Shown: positions 17,901-26,080 of the stretch, piece after piece
Numbering within the stretch: position 1 is the stretch's first letter
Layout of the letters: each line of letters opens with the position of its first letter
From: Porphyromonadaceae bacterium W3.11
GTDB lineage: Bacteria > Bacteroidota > Bacteroidia > Bacteroidales > Porphyromonadaceae
Direction of reading: 5' to 3'
Assembly: GCA_030434245.1 (NCBI GenBank)
Contig: JAUISX010000005.1
Span: 223,337-287,336, forward strand
DNA length: 64,000 bases
Translations under genes and position numbers: made by a program
The notes under the pieces: generated by a model
What the model was told of the DNA's origin: nothing
What the model saw: only the letters and a program-made list of their open reading frames with translations
The model's database searches: none

Positions 17901-18067
17901 CAGTGCTGAATGTGGATCAAGCTAAGTATGTTATTATTTGTAACTATGATCTAAACCCTGGTTATGCTGGTGTGCCTAACCCTCTTTATGAAAGAAGTGA
18001 AGGGGTAACATTGCTGCTCGGTGATGCCAAGGAGTCATTAGACAAACTTCTATCAGAAGTAAGATGA
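14999..18067 (+). CDS. pntB: NAD(P) transhydrogenase beta subunit (PntB) with four tandem NADP(H)-binding domains III
   Basis: This protein has 1022 residues where PntB usually has about 460. Residues 1 to about 290 are the membrane domain II, with many hydrophobic helices. A hydrophilic linker follows. Then come four copies of domain III, beginning at the Lys before (A/S)AKSVIIVPGYG at residues 321, 502, 682 and 862 (periods 181, 180 and 180). Each copy carries the binding motifs GYGMALAQAQ, HPVAGRMPGHMNVLLAEA, VVIGANDVLNPAA and GMPVLNVDQAK. Linkers of about 20 residues are Ser/Thr-rich and differ between copies. In the segment binding the NADP 2'-phosphate in E. coli (VFKRSMN), all copies have (I)CN(F/Y)DLN, without Lys-Arg. 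The frame is open throughout. Confidence 0.95.
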   Translation: MELFMNILIPVLVVLGLWLMSRVPSAVKGNRLSILAMFLAVVFALWAADMVSILVALLFIVIGGLIGLMLAKKVTMIQMPQTVGLLNGLGGGASALVGIVSLMGIMSPEVFAERVAISLFSSHHSGVLLTSFEVATAVLAIMVGMLTLTGSLVAAGKLHKVLPQKPVVYKKHSMMIGILLGLLLAIFVWATWFVTMNTLTGVILSAVIVSALFGWLFAIRVGGADMPITISLLNSLSGVAGSIAGMAIGNIMLVAIGGIVGASGLLLTQIMCKAMNRNLLDILLGKTSAPSSKKDKGTPLSQPTAQKAVEVKQSSLADVMKAAKSVIIVPGYGMALAQAQHQVKQLGDAFEKNGAKVRYAIHPVAGRMPGHMNVLLAEADVDYEELYEMEAINDDFKDTDLVVVIGANDVLNPAARDAEGTPIYGMPVLNVDQAKHVVICNFDLNPGYAGVPNPLYDRANGVTIKLGDAKETVSNLITELQSHKSSSADVTVPVNSLGSTLKSAKSVIIVPGYGMALAQAQHQVKQLGDAFEKNGAKVRYAIHPVAGRMPGHMNVLLAEADVDYEELYEMEAINDDFKDTDLVVVIGANDVLNPAARNAEGTPIYGMPVLNVDQAKHVVICNFDLNPGYAGVPNPLYEKSEGVTLKLGDAKESVSNLISELQNTDTVSSSSNKTNELSATMKAAKSVIIVPGYGMALAQAQHQVKQLGDAFEKNGAKVRYAIHPVAGRMPGHMNVLLAEADVDYEELYEMEAINDDFKDTDLVVVIGANDVLNPAARDAEGTPIYGMPVLNVDQAKHVVICNFDLNPGYAGVPNPLYEKSEGVTLKLGDAKESVAELISDLQSTASDSNNGGQEADLGTVIKSAKSVIIVPGYGMALAQAQHQVKQLGDALEKNGAKVRYAIHPVAGRMPGHMNVLLAEADVDYEELYEMEAINDDFKATDLVVVIGANDVLNPAARDAEGTPIYGMPVLNVDQAKYVIICNYDLNPGYAGVPNPLYERSEGVTLLLGDAKESLDKLLSEVR
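15956..18064 (+). repeat. Four tandem coding repeats of about 540 bp (PntB domain III)
   Basis: Equivalent codons start at 15959, 16502, 17042 and 17582. Within each repeat a stretch around GATGTGGATTATGAGGAG is identical at DNA level in all four copies, while flanking parts differ mainly at third positions and linkers differ fully. Copy 4 is the most diverged at its 3' end. This points to duplication followed by partial homogenisation. Confidence 0.95.
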
Positions 18068-18091
18068 TCTGATACACTTATAGATAAGATT

Positions 18092-18137
18092 AAAGAGTGT
18101 TCACTAAAATTACCGTTTAGCGAACACTCTTTGTTTT
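18092..18137 (+). terminator. Intrinsic terminator of the pnt operon
   Basis: The stem AAAGAGTGTTC / GAACACTCTTT is followed by TTGTTTTA, 25 bp after the pntB stop. Confidence 0.8.
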
Positions 18138-18221
18138 ACTACCTATGAGGGTGCTTAATATTTATAACGAAATGAAAGGGCCTTTTCATCTAAGTCCTCA
18201 TGGAAGCAAGCAAAATGCGTT

Positions 18222-18271
18222 CTATAGGAAACTTTTCTTCTTCTTATATAAAGAAATAATTTTTCCTATAG
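18222..18271. repeat. Dispersed intergenic repeat, copy 1 (CTATAGGAAA...TTTTCCTATAG)
   Basis: CTATAGGAAA at 18222-18231 and TTTTCCTATAG at 18261-18271 form an inverted pair around an AT/TC-rich spacer. The same motif pair recurs at 36291-36361 and 53791-53845. The rest of the 18138-18608 gap shows no gene. Confidence 0.6.
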
Positions 18272-18608
18272 AGAACATTTTTGTTTCATATAACTAAAAA
18301 AGGAGGCTTCTCTAAGTCCTCAAAAATATACTTCTGATTACGTTTGATATGATTTTTTTATTCCTTTATATCAGTGCTTTATGTCCGTTATTTTCGTGAA
18401 GACGGAATGTTTTTAGGCTGATACCTCTAACATGCTTACGATTAGTATGGGATCCTTCATATTTATCTAATGCTTAATGATATTTTAATTGTTTCTAATG
18501 CTTACTCATAGTAAACATCTCTCTCCCTTTAATAAGACGTTTCAAAAGTTGCTTTTGGAGTTTTATTTAGCCTTGGTTATTAGACGAGCTATGGTGTGTA
18601 TCGCTACA

Positions 18609-19196
18609 TCAGAGAGAGTCACGTCCGTCCATTTCCTTTTCTAGCTCTTTACTTGGGATCAGCCACCAGCATGCCAGTCCGAAGTAGGCAATGATGGAAC
18701 CCCATACGGATACAAACGCCAAGGGTATAGATATGAAGTAGATAATGATAGACCACTTTTCTTTCTTTCCGCCGCTATGCAAACTTCGCAACGGGAAATC
18801 ACTATCGTGACATTTGATTAGAGCCATTTCAAGTAATCTAAATGAAATTGCTGACATAAATAGTACAAATCCATATACTGCCACAGGGAGAGCTGAAAGG
18901 TGATTTTGTCCCACCCAGCTTGTACTAAAAGGAATAAGTGACAACCAGAATAACAGATGGAGATTAGCCCAAAGAATTTTACCATCTATTCGCTCGGTCA
19001 CTTGCATGATATGATGGTGATTAATCCAGTATATCCCGATGTATATGTAACTCAATAAATAACTCATAAATACTGGTATGACCGGGTATAAGGCTGACAA
19101 AGTAACATCCTCTGGCGTTTTCATAGAAAGCACCATGATGGTTATAATGATGGCCAGTACACCATCGCTAAAGGCTTCTAATCTTCCCTTATTCAT
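18609..19196 (-). CDS. TMEM175 family (DUF1211) potassium channel-like membrane protein
   Basis: This 195-residue integral membrane protein opens with GRLEAFSDGVLAIIITIMVL, the RxxxFSDGVxA signature of TMEM175/DUF1211 on its first helix. About six hydrophobic helices follow (for example FMSYLLSYIYIGIYW with HHH, LLFWLSLIPFSTSWV, AVYGFVLFMSAISF). Bacterial members are potassium-selective channels that work as tetramers. It appears monocistronic; its stop lies in a gap with no related gene. Confidence 0.88.
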   Translation of the reverse strand: MNKGRLEAFSDGVLAIIITIMVLSMKTPEDVTLSALYPVIPVFMSYLLSYIYIGIYWINHHHIMQVTERIDGKILWANLHLLFWLSLIPFSTSWVGQNHLSALPVAVYGFVLFMSAISFRLLEMALIKCHDSDFPLRSLHSGGKKEKWSIIIYFISIPLAFVSVWGSIIAYFGLACWWLIPSKELEKEMDGRDSL

Positions 19197-19467
19197 ATTT
19201 GTAATGTCATTTCTTATTCATTGTATAGTTCATGCTTTTCAGTAAATATAAGAAAAAGCCATGAAAGTCCTTTTAATTCGATCAGATTAATGAATGTTGC
19301 GTATCGGAGATTTTATTCGTCTAACTCCTTTTAGAAATAGCATGCCATTAGTAAGTTTGGAAGATATGCTATTTACAATTTGTTGGAGGTTTTGGTTAAT
19401 ATTAATATCAATAACAAATACATTCAATGTGCCATGTGTGAACAGATTATTTTAATGCTCAGACAGA
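19197..19467. other. Intergenic region between TMEM175-like and DUF438 genes
   Basis: It holds the promoter side of the gene at 18609-19196 and ends in a terminator. No additional gene is seen. Confidence 0.4.
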
Positions 19468-19513
19468 TAAAAAACACTACAGGAACTATTTAAAGTCCCT
19501 ATAGTGTTTTTTT
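19468..19513. terminator. Bidirectional intrinsic terminator
   Basis: AAAACACTAcAGGaAC pairs with GTCCCTatAGTGTTTT. U-tracts occur on both strands (TTTTTTT on plus, TTTTTTATC on minus). It ends the DUF438 gene on the minus strand. Confidence 0.75.
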
Positions 19514-19541
19514 GGGGGGTATATAGTGAACTATTAAGATC

Positions 19542-21068
19542 TTAATTTTTATAGTTATCAATCAACCCTTTTATCTTCTTGATGAGTTTATCCAATGGAA
19601 TGTCCGCACGTTGACTCATCATCTGAATGGTTGCTTTAGGTAGAATAACTTTAGCAATCGGAGTGTTGAGCATTTTGAACTTTTCGTCAATCTTTGGTAA
19701 GTCATGAATCAACTGAGGGTAGCGATTCAGTAGCTCTTTCAGCTTTGTCTTAGCCGTGACATCGTCACTTATTTCACTTTGAGAATTACTCGTAGAGGGA
19801 TCTACTTGGTCTTGTTTCTTTTGTTCTTTTTGCTCCTCATCCCATGTTAGTAAGGTCCTCGAGTCTTCAACTTCTCTGATACGCGTACAGTCCTGCATCA
19901 TTTCCAGTACTCCTCTGAATGTTCCATGCTCGTCTCTGACTGCTACGTATTTGATATAAATGAAAATCCCTGGTTTATTGATCCAAAAGTCCGTGCTATC
20001 TTTTTCTCCAGTCCTGAACTTTTCAATGATTTCCTCTACTAGGTGGACACTCTTAGGGGGATGACAATTTCGGACCTCTCTACCAATGACTCCCTTACTA
20101 CGTGGAAAAACTCTATGTGGTGTGTCTGTATAAAACTTAACGATCTCATTCTCATCAACGTAGGAGATATCTACGGGTAAATGGCGAAAGAGAAGGTTGA
20201 TTTGCTCTAAGGTTAATTGACCTTCTGAGACATTTAATACTTCGTTGGATGTCGTTTTCCCTCCCAATCCATACTTTTGGAGTAAAGAGGATAGCTCATC
20301 TACAAATCCTTCTTTATCTTCCTTATCTGTTTTTGGGGATTGAATATATTCAGGCATATCTATCATGAAGAAGCCAATCTCTCTATCTCCAGATTTCATC
20401 TCCTCAAATTCATTTTCGGATATGAGTTTTAGAGATGTAGGATATAGGATTAATTCTTCTTTAGCCATAAGATCACGGAGATCTATAGTCATCTCACGAT
20501 AAGCGAAACGAAATCCTGATAAGTCATCATTCTGAAGAGCTTGCATCGCTGAATTCATCTCCTCCTTTATCGCGTCATCGTAGGGCCACATCGTAGTGGT
20601 GGGTCTGTCAAAACCTTTCTTTTCTAATATAGAATAGAGTTGATTTTGTTTACGAGAAAAATGGACTTTATAGAGCATGATTTTCTCCATTAGTTCCAAC
20701 CACTGATTTTTAATAAACTCCTGATCCCAAATGCTCTCTCCTGTAGCAAGAAGTATTTCAAGTTCAATGTTTTCTCTTTTGTATGCATCAATTGGATGAC
20801 CAAAAGGGAGCTCTATTTGAGTCTCAGGGATGAGTCCATCGAAAATGTCTAGCATTGTTCTGACGTTTTCATTTCGGCACTCATCGGGGTTATTTTCCTT
20901 AAGAAGTTGTTCTGACGCAGCATATTCTTCAGGCGAGATTTTCCCGACTTCCTCTTTCATTCTTTTCTTGGCGTCTTCTAAAGAAATATGACCATTGTCA
21001 AATTCTTTTTTTATTGCCAGCATTCTAGTTAGTTTGTCAAGATCGACATTCTCAAATATTTTATTCAT
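19542..21068 (-). CDS. DUF438/haemerythrin-like, PAS and DUF1858 domain protein
   Basis: This 508-residue cytoplasmic sensor-like protein has three parts. An N-terminal DUF438 domain (residues 1 to about 75) is followed by a haemerythrin-like four-helix region, with HFSRKQNQLYSILEKKG and MAKEELILYPTSLKLI taking the places of the usual HxxRKExxLFP and HxxEExxLFP metal motifs. A PAS domain (about 275-400, VDISYVDENEIVKFYTD...FRGVLEMMQDCTRIREV) comes next. A C-terminal DUF1858 segment ends the protein. The family is common in anaerobes and is thought to sense oxygen or NO; no output domain is present. Several metal-binding histidines seem replaced, so iron binding is uncertain. Confidence 0.85.
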   Translation of the reverse strand: MNKIFENVDLDKLTRMLAIKKEFDNGHISLEDAKKRMKEEVGKISPEEYAASEQLLKENNPDECRNENVRTMLDIFDGLIPETQIELPFGHPIDAYKRENIELEILLATGESIWDQEFIKNQWLELMEKIMLYKVHFSRKQNQLYSILEKKGFDRPTTTMWPYDDAIKEEMNSAMQALQNDDLSGFRFAYREMTIDLRDLMAKEELILYPTSLKLISENEFEEMKSGDREIGFFMIDMPEYIQSPKTDKEDKEGFVDELSSLLQKYGLGGKTTSNEVLNVSEGQLTLEQINLLFRHLPVDISYVDENEIVKFYTDTPHRVFPRSKGVIGREVRNCHPPKSVHLVEEIIEKFRTGEKDSTDFWINKPGIFIYIKYVAVRDEHGTFRGVLEMMQDCTRIREVEDSRTLLTWDEEQKEQKKQDQVDPSTSNSQSEISDDVTAKTKLKELLNRYPQLIHDLPKIDEKFKMLNTPIAKVILPKATIQMMSQRADIPLDKLIKKIKGLIDNYKN

Positions 21069-21383
21069 AATGATTGCTTTAATAATTAATACTTTATAAA
21101 TGTACTACAAATAATATGTAATCTAGTACAAGCTAATGGTGTCTTTGTTATCTTTCGGTGTTTTTTTTGATTTTTTATAGTGTCTCTTTGATTATTAGTG
21201 GTTTTAGTTTCGAATTATTAGTTGGATAAGGAATGGGATTGATATTTATCATGATGAAAGCGGTCACAATATCTTTGTTGCCCAAAAGAATCCAAGACTC
21301 ACAGTCAGATACTGTCCCCAAAAAGTGTGTAAGTCCCAAGAATGTTATCTTTGAAAAGTTAAAAACAAAAGATAAACAAGAAG

Positions 21384-22541
21384 ATGAGACTTACACAAAT
21401 GCAATTTAAGGAAATTCTATCAAACGTGATGACAGAGCCAAATGGAGTTGGTCGTTTAATGGAGTTAATCATCGAAATAGCGATGCAAGGGGAGAGGGAA
21501 CTGTATAAAGAAGATAGTGGCGATGTGAGCAATGGATACCGCCCCCGTCGCATCTTTGCGAGTGGTAATATGCTAGAATTACGAGTACCCCGAACTCGAC
21601 AGCAGGGCTTCATGCCCTTGATTTTAGGCGTTCTCAAAGATCAAGAGAAAGAGATGGGAGAACTAGCAGGTTATCTATATAGCTGCGGTAATACGATGGA
21701 GGATATCTCTGGAGTATTCGAGCGTTTGTATGGTAAACGTTATAGTACGAGTCAAATCAATCGTCTCTCCTTATCGACCCAAGAAGCAGTAGAAGAGTGG
21801 CGTCAAAGACGTCTACCGAGGACTTTAGAGGCACTTGTTATCGATGCTACATATCTTCCTGTACGGAGAGGAGAAAGTGTGAGCAAGGAGGCATTTTTTG
21901 TAGTGATGAGTTTAGATAGCGAAGGACGTCGAGACATCGTGGGTGTCTATAATAATCCAACAGAGGGAAGCGGCATCTGGGGCGAGTTTTTTGAGGATCT
22001 AAAAAGCCGAGGACTCGAAGAGGTAGGACTAATCATTTCAGACGGGTTGAATAACATTGAAGAGGTTGCACGTGAGCACTTTACAGAAGTGGAAGTCCAG
22101 CTCTGCACGGTGCATCTACAGCGAGAAATAACTCGAAAGATACGCCCTCGAGATAAGTCAGCCATCGCAAGTGATCTACAGGAGGTCTTTAGTAAAGACG
22201 GCTCAAGAAGCTCACCTTTAGATGGCCTAGAGAGCTTTAAAAACTTTGCGTTCAGATGGCGTAAGAGCTATCCTTTTCTCACAAAAATAGCTAACGGTCA
22301 GAGGATAGAGTATTACTTCACATACCTAAAATACGACGTCAGTGTTCGCAAGTACATTCATAGTACTAACTGGATAGAACGCTTCAATAGACAGGTAAAG
22401 AAAGGGGCTCGATATAAATGTGCATTACCTAGCGTAGAATCCGCTCTACACTTGATAGGTAGTATTGCAATCAATGCAAACTATCTGAAGAAAAGAATAG
22501 GAGATCTAACTCTTGGACTTAGGAAGAACAATGAAAAGTAA
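21384..22541 (+). CDS. IS256 family transposase
   Basis: This 385-residue mutator-type transposase has all catalytic residues: D154 in VIDATYLPV, D220 in IISDGLNN, and E332 in NWIERFNRQVK. CTVHLQREITRKI, the C/H-containing motif of the family, lies between the second Asp and the Glu. The length is normal and the frame is intact, so it is probably active. A decayed relative lies at 7183-7740. Confidence 0.95.
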   Translation: MRLTQMQFKEILSNVMTEPNGVGRLMELIIEIAMQGERELYKEDSGDVSNGYRPRRIFASGNMLELRVPRTRQQGFMPLILGVLKDQEKEMGELAGYLYSCGNTMEDISGVFERLYGKRYSTSQINRLSLSTQEAVEEWRQRRLPRTLEALVIDATYLPVRRGESVSKEAFFVVMSLDSEGRRDIVGVYNNPTEGSGIWGEFFEDLKSRGLEEVGLIISDGLNNIEEVAREHFTEVEVQLCTVHLQREITRKIRPRDKSAIASDLQEVFSKDGSRSSPLDGLESFKNFAFRWRKSYPFLTKIANGQRIEYYFTYLKYDVSVRKYIHSTNWIERFNRQVKKGARYKCALPSVESALHLIGSIAINANYLKKRIGDLTLGLRKNNEK

Positions 22542-22698
22542 ATAACAACAATGTGCTTTATTTTCCAACACAAAGATATCAACCTAAAAGAATACGGCAA
22601 GGCGGTGTCTCCGCGGTGCTACGACAGCCTTGCCTTAATTCTTTATTGGTCTATCTTTAATGTTTATGGAAAACAAAGCGAAAAAATATGTAGGTTTG

Positions 22699-22790
22699 CT
22701 TTTCAGAGACGCATTCTGCCGTACACACTTTTGGGGACACTACCCTTTTCAGAGACGCATTCTGCCGTACACACTTTTGGGGACACTACC
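22699..22790 (+). repeat. Perfect 46-bp tandem duplication of the IS right end
   Basis: Two identical 46-bp units abut, each starting CTTTTCAGAGACG and ending GGGGACACTACC, the IS terminus. The outer copy is flush with the target duplication. Confidence 0.95.
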
Positions 22791-22840
22791 CACAGTCACG
22801 TTTATCCCAGTGGATAGGAGCTCTTAATTATTCTTTCAAT

Positions 22841-22882
22841 ATAAAAAGGAGCAGACCTCAATAGAAGTCTGCTCCTTTTTAT
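22841..22882. terminator. Bidirectional terminator after glyA
   Basis: AAAAAGGAGCAGAC pairs with GTCTGCTCCTTTTT, with U-tracts on both strands. It lies 20 bp past the glyA stop. Confidence 0.85.
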
Positions 22883-22900
22883 ATAGATAGTTTAGGTTGA

Positions 22901-24181
22901 TTACCAAGCGAAAAGAGGGTGCTTGCTCATCATTTCCTTAACTTCCATAGCTACATTCTTATGAAGAGCTTCATCAGTTGGATTAGAAAGTACACGGTCG
23001 ATCAACTTAACGATGGCCTTAGCTTCTTCTTCCTTTACACCACGAGTGGTGATAGCAGGAGCACCTACACGGATACCACTAGTCTGGAATGCAGAACGGT
23101 CATCAAATGGTACCATATTCTTATTAATGGTAATATGTGCCTGACCTAGTACAGTCTCAGCTACACGACCTGTAAGATCTGGGAATTTCTTGCGAAGGTC
23201 GATGAGCATCAAGTGGTTGTCAGTACCATCGGATACAACTTTATAACCAAGTTCCATGAATGTTTGAGCCATAGTGTTAGCATTAGCCTTAACCTGTTTT
23301 TGGTAATCCTTGAATGAAGGATCAAGGGCTTCGTGGAATGCTACAGCCTTAGCTGCAATGATGTGCTCGAGAGGACCACCTTGCAGTCCTGGGAACACAG
23401 CAGAATCAAGAAGAGAAGTGAATGTACGTGTTACGCCTTTCTTAGTCTTCTTACCCCATGGATTTTCGAAGTCCTTACCTACCATGATAATACCGCCACG
23501 AGGACCACGAAGAGTCTTGTGGGTAGTAGAAGTGACTACGTGAGCGTACTTAACAGGGTTCTCAAGCAGTCCTGCTGCGATCAAACCTGCTGGGTGAGCC
23601 ATATCAATCCAGAGAATAGCACCAACCTTATCTGCAATGTCACGCATACGAGCGTAATCCCATTCACGAGAATAAGCAGAACCACCACCTACGATTAGCT
23701 TGGGTTTGTGCTTAAGTGCATCTCTTTCCATCTGATCATAATCTACTCTACCATCTTCTTTCTTAAGCTGATAAGCAATAGGATTGTAGAGGATACCTGA
23801 ACTATTTACAGGAGAACCGTGAGTGAGGTGACCACCGTGGTCAAGGTTCAATCCCATAAATGTATCACCAGGCTTAAGTACGGTTAGGTAGATTGGATTA
23901 TTAGCTTGTGCACCTGAATGAGGTTGTACGTTAGCCCATACACATCCGTAAATTTCCTTTAGTCGGTCGATAGCTAATTGTTCTGACTGGTCCACAATTT
24001 CGCATCCGCCATAGTATCTTTTACCAGGGTAACCTTCAGCATACTTATTGGTCATAACGCTACCCATAGCAGCAAGTACTTCATCGCTTACAAAGTTCTC
24101 AGAAGCGATTAGCTCTAGTCCGTTAATTTGACGTTCCTTTTCTTGAGCAATTAAATCGAAAATCTTCTCGTCTTTTCTCAT
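22901..24181 (-). CDS. glyA: Serine hydroxymethyltransferase
   Basis: This 426-residue PLP enzyme is full length. It converts serine and tetrahydrofolate to glycine and 5,10-methylene-THF in one-carbon metabolism. It begins with the conserved [20 protein letters not shown] and [15 protein letters not shown]. The PLP lysine lies in [16 protein letters not shown] -7 element on the minus strand (TATTTTTG, 24265-24272) gives it its own promoter. It appears monocistronic, ended by the hairpin at 22841-22882. Confidence 0.97.
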   Translation of the reverse strand: MRKDEKIFDLIAQEKERQINGLELIASENFVSDEVLAAMGSVMTNKYAEGYPGKRYYGGCEIVDQSEQLAIDRLKEIYGCVWANVQPHSGAQANNPIYLTVLKPGDTFMGLNLDHGGHLTHGSPVNSSGILYNPIAYQLKKEDGRVDYDQMERDALKHKPKLIVGGGSAYSREWDYARMRDIADKVGAILWIDMAHPAGLIAAGLLENPVKYAHVVTSTTHKTLRGPRGGIIMVGKDFENPWGKKTKKGVTRTFTSLLDSAVFPGLQGGPLEHIIAAKAVAFHEALDPSFKDYQKQVKANANTMAQTFMELGYKVVSDGTDNHLMLIDLRKKFPDLTGRVAETVLGQAHITINKNMVPFDDRSAFQTSGIRVGAPAITTRGVKEEEAKAIVKLIDRVLSNPTDEALHKNVAMEVKEMMSKHPLFAW

Positions 24182-24264
24182 TATTATTGAAATATTAAAT
24201 GGTTATGTATAATCTGTGTATGAGCTTGAAAAGCCATCATCCTACTGGTATCGTAGGCTCCCTA

Positions 24265-24272
24265 CAAAAATA
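24265..24272 (-). promoter_or_regulatory. -7 promoter element of glyA (TATTTTTG)
   Basis: On the minus strand TATTTTTG fits TAnnTTTG, 84 bp upstream of the start codon, with a TTG about 16 bp further upstream. Confidence 0.4.
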
Positions 24273-24415
24273 ACTAATTAAATCATAACAACCATAGATT
24301 TCATGGTTATTCTCTATTTTTGGAGTAGGGGGTTTCGAGCCAGTATCATAGGATTGGAGGAGATACTGATTTCCCAGACATCTCCTCCATCTTTTCTAAG
24401 CCTCTATAATAATAT

Positions 24416-25909
24416 TTAAGGTAGTTTCCATTCGGCACCGCTTTTGGTGTCCATGATTTCAAAGCCAATCTTTTTCAGCTCATCACGTATCTTATCAGAG
24501 GTTGCCCAGTCTTTGGCTTCCTTAGCTCCTTGGCGGATCTCTAGTAGCAGATCCATTGCTTTTCCAAAGGCTTCGGTATGAGCACTGGACTCAGAAGCTC
24601 CTGAAGGTAGCATCCCGAGGATTTCAAATAGGAAGGTATCAAATAGATCCTTTAGCTCTGTAATTTGCTCCGCAGATAATCCTATTTCGCCATTTTTTGC
24701 TTGATTGATTTTTCGGGTAGCATCAAATAGTTCTGCAATAACCTTAGGGCTATTAAGGTCCTCATTAAGTGCAGCATAGCAAGACGCGAAGTAATCTGGC
24801 AATTCTTCGACATTGCTTGACGTTGCGGTTAGTGTATTTAGTGCTGAATAAGCATCCATAAGACGATCCAATCCCTTCGCTGATGCCTGTAAGGCTTCAT
24901 TGCTAAAGTCCACTGTAGAGCGATAGTGTGCTTGTAATATGAAGAAGCGTATCATCATCGGTGTATAAGCTTGATCAAGCAACTTATTAGAGCCTTCAAA
25001 GAACTCTTCGAGGGTGATGAAATTACCAAGGCTTTTGCCCATCTTTTGGCCATTAATGGTAATCATATTATTGTGCATCCAATAATCGACAATCTCCTTA
25101 CCCTCTGACGCTACAGCTTGTGCTATTTCGCATTCGTGATGTGGAAAAATAAGATCCATACCTCCTCCATGGATGTCAAATCCATCCCCTAGATATTTTC
25201 GTCCCATCGCTGTACACTCGCAGTGCCAGCCTGGGAACCCTTTGCTCCAAGGTGAGTTCCAGCGCATGATGTGTTCAGGCTTGGCTTTTTTCCATAAAGC
25301 AAAGTCTATCGCACTTCTTTTTTCGTCCTGACCATCAAGCTCTCGAGTCTGCTCCAGCATATCATCTATATTGCGTCCAGATAAGATGCCGTAGCGATAA
25401 TCTTTATTGTACTTTTCTACATCGAAGTAAACAGAGCCTTGGGATTCATAGGCGTATCCAGCATTAAGGATCTCCTGAACGAGTTCGATCTGCTCAATGA
25501 TATGACCACTCGCCATCGGTTCAATGGATGGGGGAAGTACGTTTAATAGGTCCATATCTTTGTGGTACCTTGTGAGATAGTACTGTACCACTTCCATGGG
25601 CTCGATCTGCTCTAGCCTTGCTTTTTTTGCAATCTTGTCTTCTCCATCGTCTGCATCATGTTCTAAATGACCCACATCGGTAATGTTACGAACATAGCGC
25701 ACCTTATAGTCAAGATGCTTGAGGTAGCGAAAGAGTAGGTCGAATGTAATGGCAGGGCGAGCATGCCCCAAGTGTGCATCTCCATAAACAGTGGGACCAC
25801 ATACGTACATCCCAACGAAAGGAGACTGTTTGGGCTTAAATATTTCGTACTTACGAGTGCGAGTGTTATATATTGATAAGTTATTTCTTAGTTCCTCTTT
25901 ATTCTTCAT
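24416..25909 (-). CDS. cysS: Cysteinyl-tRNA synthetase
   Basis: This 497-residue class I aminoacyl-tRNA synthetase has [17 protein letters not shown] (C37 of the zinc site, HIGH-like HLGH 46-49), [14 protein letters not shown] and [15 protein letters not shown] (remaining zinc ligands). The KMSKS loop appears as KMGKSLGNF. The length is normal. It charges tRNA-Cys. A promoter element TATATTTG lies on the minus strand at 25943-25950, only 34 bp upstream, so it is transcribed alone. Confidence 0.97.
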   Translation of the reverse strand: MKNKEELRNNLSIYNTRTRKYEIFKPKQSPFVGMYVCGPTVYGDAHLGHARPAITFDLLFRYLKHLDYKVRYVRNITDVGHLEHDADDGEDKIAKKARLEQIEPMEVVQYYLTRYHKDMDLLNVLPPSIEPMASGHIIEQIELVQEILNAGYAYESQGSVYFDVEKYNKDYRYGILSGRNIDDMLEQTRELDGQDEKRSAIDFALWKKAKPEHIMRWNSPWSKGFPGWHCECTAMGRKYLGDGFDIHGGGMDLIFPHHECEIAQAVASEGKEIVDYWMHNNMITINGQKMGKSLGNFITLEEFFEGSNKLLDQAYTPMMIRFFILQAHYRSTVDFSNEALQASAKGLDRLMDAYSALNTLTATSSNVEELPDYFASCYAALNEDLNSPKVIAELFDATRKINQAKNGEIGLSAEQITELKDLFDTFLFEILGMLPSGASESSAHTEAFGKAMDLLLEIRQGAKEAKDWATSDKIRDELKKIGFEIMDTKSGAEWKLP

Positions 25910-25942
25910 TATATCAATGTAATCATGGGGTAAATACTTTTA

Positions 25943-25950
25943 CAAATATA
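25943..25950 (-). promoter_or_regulatory. -7 promoter element of cysS (TATATTTG)
   Basis: It fits TAnnTTTG on the minus strand and predicts a leader of about 25 nt. Confidence 0.5.
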
Positions 25951-25995
25951 AGAATATTATCTCAGATAGTTTATGCCCTTTGATGAACCCTTATA

Positions 25996-26032
25996 AGAAA
26001 AGACTCCCAGTACAATAATGTACCAGGAGTCT
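25996..26032 (-). terminator. Terminator of the thrS-infC-rpmI-rplT operon
   Basis: AGACTCCTGGTAC pairs with GTACTGGGAGTCT, read on the minus strand, followed by TTTTCTTA. It lies 49 bp past the rplT stop. Confidence 0.75.
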
Positions 26033-26080
26033 CATATCATCTTAAGTTACGATGTAACTTTATTCAGTGTGCTACTACTA

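Larger units (their letters stand above)
21308..22790 (+). mobile_element. Intact IS256-family insertion sequence with 8-bp target duplication
   Basis: The terminal inverted repeats are GATACTGTCCCCAAAAAGTG on the left and, read inward from the right end, GGTAGTGTCCCCAAAAGTGT. They are flanked exactly by the direct repeat CACAGTCA (21300-21307 and 22791-22798). The 1483-bp element encodes one transposase. Its last 46 bp are present twice in tandem (22699-22744 and 22745-22790), so it carries two right ends. A GC-rich hairpin (GGCAAGG...CCTTGCC, about 22598-22636) follows the transposase gene. Confidence 0.92.

Noticed and set aside
15956..18064. The domain III repeats considered as a sequence assembly error
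   Set aside because: The copies differ at many silent positions and have unrelated linkers while keeping one open frame, which an assembly duplication would not produce.
22551..22817. An 88-codon frame after the IS256 transposase
   Set aside because: Its C-terminal part is only the translation of the duplicated 46-bp IS end.
24354..24390. Hairpin GGAGGAGAT...ATCTCCTCC between cysS and glyA
   Set aside because: The U-tract is weak and on the plus strand, where no gene ends; not called as a terminator.
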